Below, piece after piece: positions 5,196 to 7,285 of a stretch of 7,285 bases of DNA (positions are counted from its first letter, which is position 1; the number at the start of each line of letters is the position of its first letter). The stretch spans positions 1-7,285 of the forward strand of contig CANQZB010000048.1 of NCBI GenBank assembly GCA_947628195.1, given 5' to 3'. The notes below the pieces were generated by a model. That model was given only the letters and a program-made list of their open reading frames with translations, made no database searches and was not told the origin of the DNA. Source of the DNA: an uncultured Clostridia bacterium (GTDB taxonomy: Bacteria > Bacillota > Clostridia > Christensenellales > UBA1242). Both the position numbers and the translations under genes were made by a program.

Positions 5196-5278
5196 CAGTC
5201 ATTACGAAGAATTTTGACCATCAAAATTCTGTGGTAATCTCTACCTATTGGATTGAAGCGCTTCGCTCGCAATGACTG
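5196..5278 (+). repeat. MITE/REP-like palindromic element between rnpA and yidD
   Basis: An 83-bp element bounded by the inverted ends CAGTCATT (5196-5203) and AATGACTG (5271-5278). The left unit (5198-5241) has head GTCATTACGA, a perfect 10-bp hairpin AGAATTTTGA/TCAAAATTCT with loop CCA, and tail GTGGTAATCTC. The right unit is inverted and carries GTCATTGCGAGCGAAGCG on the minus strand. No coding capacity. It fills most of the space between rnpA and yidD; there is no T-run, so read-through is possible. Confidence 0.8.
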
Positions 5279-5296
5279 AAATAAAAGGCGTAAATT

Positions 5297-5572
5297 ATGT
5301 TTAAACTCTATTACATTTTAACCTATCCGCTTACGTTAATTGCGCTGGCTTTGCTTGCGCTTTATAGGGGCGTTTTCCGCTATGCGCTGGGGCGCTGTTG
5401 CAGGTTTACACCAACTTGCAGTAAATACGCGTGGGATAGCATTATTGAATTTGGCGCAATTATTGGCGGAATTTACACCATAAAGCGCCTTGTTAAATGC
5501 AGGCCAAGTCATCCTGCCGGCATTGATATGCCAAAATTAAATATATATGGGAATTATAAATGGAAATGTTAA
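5297..5572 (+). CDS. yidD: Membrane protein insertion efficiency factor YidD
   Basis: This 91-residue protein has the YidD signature CRFTPTCSKYA (Cys35 and Cys41), then a helix with GAIIGGIYTIKRLVKC (Cys68) and RPSHPAGIDMPK. An N-terminal hydrophobic segment (about residues 5-23, YYILTYPLTLIALALLALY) suggests membrane association. YidD proteins support insertion of membrane proteins together with YidC, which matches the next gene. The ribosome binding site is weak (AAGGCG about seven bases before the ATG). The gene ends inside the start of yidC (13-bp overlap), typical of coupled translation. Confidence 0.95.
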   Translation: MFKLYYILTYPLTLIALALLALYRGVFRYALGRCCRFTPTCSKYAWDSIIEFGAIIGGIYTIKRLVKCRPSHPAGIDMPKLNIYGNYKWKC

Positions 5573-6603
5573 ATTTTTCTACATTGCTTGCTAACAATCT
5601 TTGGGTTACACTCATCAATTTTTTTGCGCGTTGGGTGGTTAACTATGGTTGGGCAATTATTTTATTTACAGTTGTGTTAAAACTGGTGCTAAGTCCGCTA
5701 GATATTTTTCAGCGCATTGCAAGTTCTAAACAGAACCGTGTGATGACGGTTTTGCAACCTCAACTTGACGCATTGCAACAAAAATATGGCAATAACAAGG
5801 AAAAACTCAATGAAGAAACCAACAAACTTTACCGCAAATACAACACCGGTTTGGGCGGAATGTGCATTATTATGTTGGTTGCCATGGTGCTAAACATTGT
5901 TATTGTGTTCACGCTTTACGGCGCGGTTAGGGATTTTGGTAGTGATAAACTTTACGAAAGTTACCACGAACTCCACACAACTTACAGCCAGGCCTATGAG
6001 GGCAAATTGGAAGAGTTGGGTGGCGTTGGAAATGAAGAATCCGCGCAAACCTATGCCATTGAAATTACGCAGGATAAGTATGACGAACTGGCAAAGCAAA
6101 ACAGTTGGCTTTGGGTTAAAAACGTTTGGAAGGGCGACATTAACACCAGCCAGTTTGTAGATTTTAACAGTTACGCAAATCACTATCATATTGAAGAGGC
6201 GGACCGCGAAACTGCCAAGCAGTATTATGACGTTATAACGGCAAATGTGGGTGGCGGAAATTCGGCAAACGGCTATTATGTGCTTATTATTTTGGCAGCG
6301 TTGATAAGCTTTTTAACGCAGTTCATTTCTATGAAACTTATGCAACCAAAGGGTCAAAAGATGAATTTAATGAACAAAATTATGATGGCGTTAATTCCGG
6401 TTACCATGATTATATTGGCAAGCACATCTAACGTTATATACACGCTTTACGTTATTGTGAACTCGCTTGTTACGGCAATAATTTCTACCACAATTTCGCT
6501 GATTATGAAAAAGCACGATAAAAAATACGAGGGCAACGAACAACTTTTGTTAAAGAAAAAGAACGTGGAAGTGGTGGAATACAGCAGAAATTACAAAAAA
6601 TAA
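5560..6603 (+). CDS. yidC: YidC/Oxa1-family membrane protein insertase (divergent)
   Basis: This 347-residue protein overlaps the end of yidD. ATG 5560 is preferred over ATG 5566 because GGGAA lies about eight bases before it. It inserts and folds membrane proteins. Predicted segments: TM1 about 26-47 (YGWAIILFTVVLKLVLSPL), a charged helical hairpin 50-97 (QNRVMTVLQPQL through LYRKY), TM2 about 99-124, an external loop 125-237, TM3 about 238-258, TM4 and TM5 about 276-316, and a basic tail 317-347. The groove Arg of the family is Lys41. The usual PLGGCLPxLIQ motif is degraded to GLGGMCIIMLVAM. The 113-residue external loop is longer than I expect but keeps the family-like WLWVKNVWKGD. No lipobox. 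The call is secure from context and topology. Confidence 0.93.
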   Translation: MEMLNFSTLLANNLWVTLINFFARWVVNYGWAIILFTVVLKLVLSPLDIFQRIASSKQNRVMTVLQPQLDALQQKYGNNKEKLNEETNKLYRKYNTGLGGMCIIMLVAMVLNIVIVFTLYGAVRDFGSDKLYESYHELHTTYSQAYEGKLEELGGVGNEESAQTYAIEITQDKYDELAKQNSWLWVKNVWKGDINTSQFVDFNSYANHYHIEEADRETAKQYYDVITANVGGGNSANGYYVLIILAALISFLTQFISMKLMQPKGQKMNLMNKIMMALIPVTMIILASTSNVIYTLYVIVNSLVTAIISTTISLIMKKHDKKYEGNEQLLLKKKNVEVVEYSRNYKK

Positions 6604-6608
6604 ATTAT

Positions 6609-6642
6609 AAAAAGCAATTCTTATAAAAGACTTGCTTTTTTT
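6609..6642 (+). terminator. Rho-independent terminator after yidC
   Basis: AAAAAGCAA (6609-6617) pairs with TTGCTTTTT (6632-6640), continued by TCTT-ATAA-AAGA (6619-6630). It runs into seven T and lies six bases after the stop codon. Confidence 0.85.
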
Positions 6643-6660
6643 GTTGGCTTGTGCTATAAT
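6632..6660 (+). promoter_or_regulatory. Candidate promoter of jag, overlapping the yidC terminator
   Basis: TTGCTT (6632-6637), a 17-base spacer and TATAAT (6655-6660) with extended -10 TG (6652-6653). The -35 box is the right arm of the terminator. The leader 6661-6785 contains small stems CTAATA/TATTAG (6665-6681) and AAGGC/GCCTT just before the ribosome binding site; another TATAAT at 6721-6726 lacks a good -35. Confidence 0.7.
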
Positions 6661-6785
6661 ACTGCTAATAAATGCTATTAGTGTGTTAGGTTATATTTTA
6701 TTTGTTAGTTTAAATTAAGTTATAATTTACCAAGCAAAGTGGCAGAAAAGGCTGTTTAAATGGCCTTAATTAAAAGGTGGGAATT

Positions 6786-7285
6786 ATGAAAATTGAAGCA
6801 GTGGGCAAAAGCGTGGAATTGGCCATACAAAACGGGCTGTTGGAATGTGGCAAAAAGCGTGAAGAAGTTGAAGTTAAAGTGCTTGACGAAGGTGGCCTGT
6901 TTAAAAAGGCAAAAGTGGCATTAATTTGGGGCGAGCAAGCCGAGGTTGAAGAGCCTAAAGAAGAGCGCGAAGAGGTGAACGAGATTGAGGCAGAAGGCGA
7001 AAGCGCTGGCGCCGAAGTGCAGGCAGAAAATGCCGAGGCTGAAACTGAAGAAAAAGCAGAAAAGCCAAAACGCATTGTTAACACTTCTAGGCTGGAAGAG
7101 CGTGGCAAAGAGTTTTTGCTTGGCTTGGCACGTTTGGTGGACGAAAATGCCAGCGTGGAAGTTACTGCTGGCGAAAACGAAGTTAATTTTGCCGTTAAGG
7201 GTGAAAAATTAGGCAAACTTATTGGGTATCATGGCGAAAACATTTCCGCCCTTCAACTTTTGCTTAGCGGGTTGAAATTGAGAAG
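6786..7285 (+). CDS. jag: Jag/KhpB RNA-binding protein, N-terminal part (3' end outside window)
   Basis: The frame is open from ATG 6786 (after AAAAGGTGGG) through 166 codons to the window edge, so the C-terminal part is missing. Residues 1-48 form a Jag_N domain (IEAVGKSVELAIQNGLLECG, then EEVEVKVLDEGGLFKKAKV). Residues about 49-95 are an acidic, low-complexity linker rich in Glu and Ala. A KH domain starts near residue 100 and shows its GxxG loop as IGYHGENI (147-150), where GK[HR]G is more common. The missing 3' part should hold the rest of KH and an R3H domain. Jag/KhpB binds RNA, partners with KhpA and influences cell division and wall growth in Firmicutes. The position after yidC is the usual one. 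Confidence 0.94.
   Translation, partial: MKIEAVGKSVELAIQNGLLECGKKREEVEVKVLDEGGLFKKAKVALIWGEQAEVEEPKEEREEVNEIEAEGESAGAEVQAENAEAETEEKAEKPKRIVNTSRLEERGKEFLLGLARLVDENASVEVTAGENEVNFAVKGEKLGKLIGYHGENISALQLLLSGLKLR

Noticed and set aside
6770..7216. Minus-strand 148-residue Ser-rich open frame
   Set aside because: Shadow of the acidic linker and KH region of jag; no ribosome binding site.

Overview
The window reads as chromosomal DNA of a low-GC Gram-positive bacterium, most likely an uncultured gut-type Clostridia lineage; this placement is inference. Supporting signs are A/T-rich codon use with TAA, TAG and TGA all used as stops, strong AGGAGG-type ribosome binding sites, consensus TTGACA/TATAAT promoters often with an extended TGn -10, a lipobox lipoprotein, and the gene order rpmH-rnpA-yidD-yidC-jag, which in Firmicutes usually lies near the replication origin. 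No dnaA gene or convincing DnaA-box cluster is present.

Layout. Positions 1-245 (minus strand) hold the 5' end of a collagen-like Gly-X-Y protein that runs off the left edge. After a divergent spacer, 451-1803 encodes a lipoprotein built of two tandem homologous beta-solenoid-like domains. Then come a HAD phosphatase (1933-2619), a tiny stand-alone protein matching the middle domain of fatty acid kinase FakA (2776-3042), a repeat-rich non-coding stretch (3043-3510), and a stand-alone ppGpp-hydrolase-type HD protein (3589-4329). A short promoter-to-terminator unit (about 4448-4564) looks like an independent small RNA. The right half is the core locus for L34, the RNase P protein, YidD, the YidC insertase and the 5' part of Jag/KhpB, which runs off the right edge.

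How it works together. rpmH, rnpA, yidD and yidC form one forward unit from the promoter at 4604; yidD and yidC overlap and are probably translationally coupled. jag has its own extended -10 promoter whose -35 lies in the yidC terminator. The genes left of 4330 appear mostly monocistronic, each with its own promoter.

The most unusual region is 2990-3480. The last 16 codons of the FakA-like gene (DIVVEDMDRQSRGLKG plus stop) recur downstream: two full recoded copies and one 11-codon partial copy. In the full copies almost every codon is changed synonymously and no amino acid is changed. A 103-bp segment running from inside one tail copy to inside the next is present twice with perfect identity. 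This fits a small mobile cassette that enters the gene's 3' end and carries a recoded replacement tail. Next to it, and again between rnpA and yidD, are REP/MITE-like palindromic repeats whose central hairpins keep their length and pairing but not their sequence.
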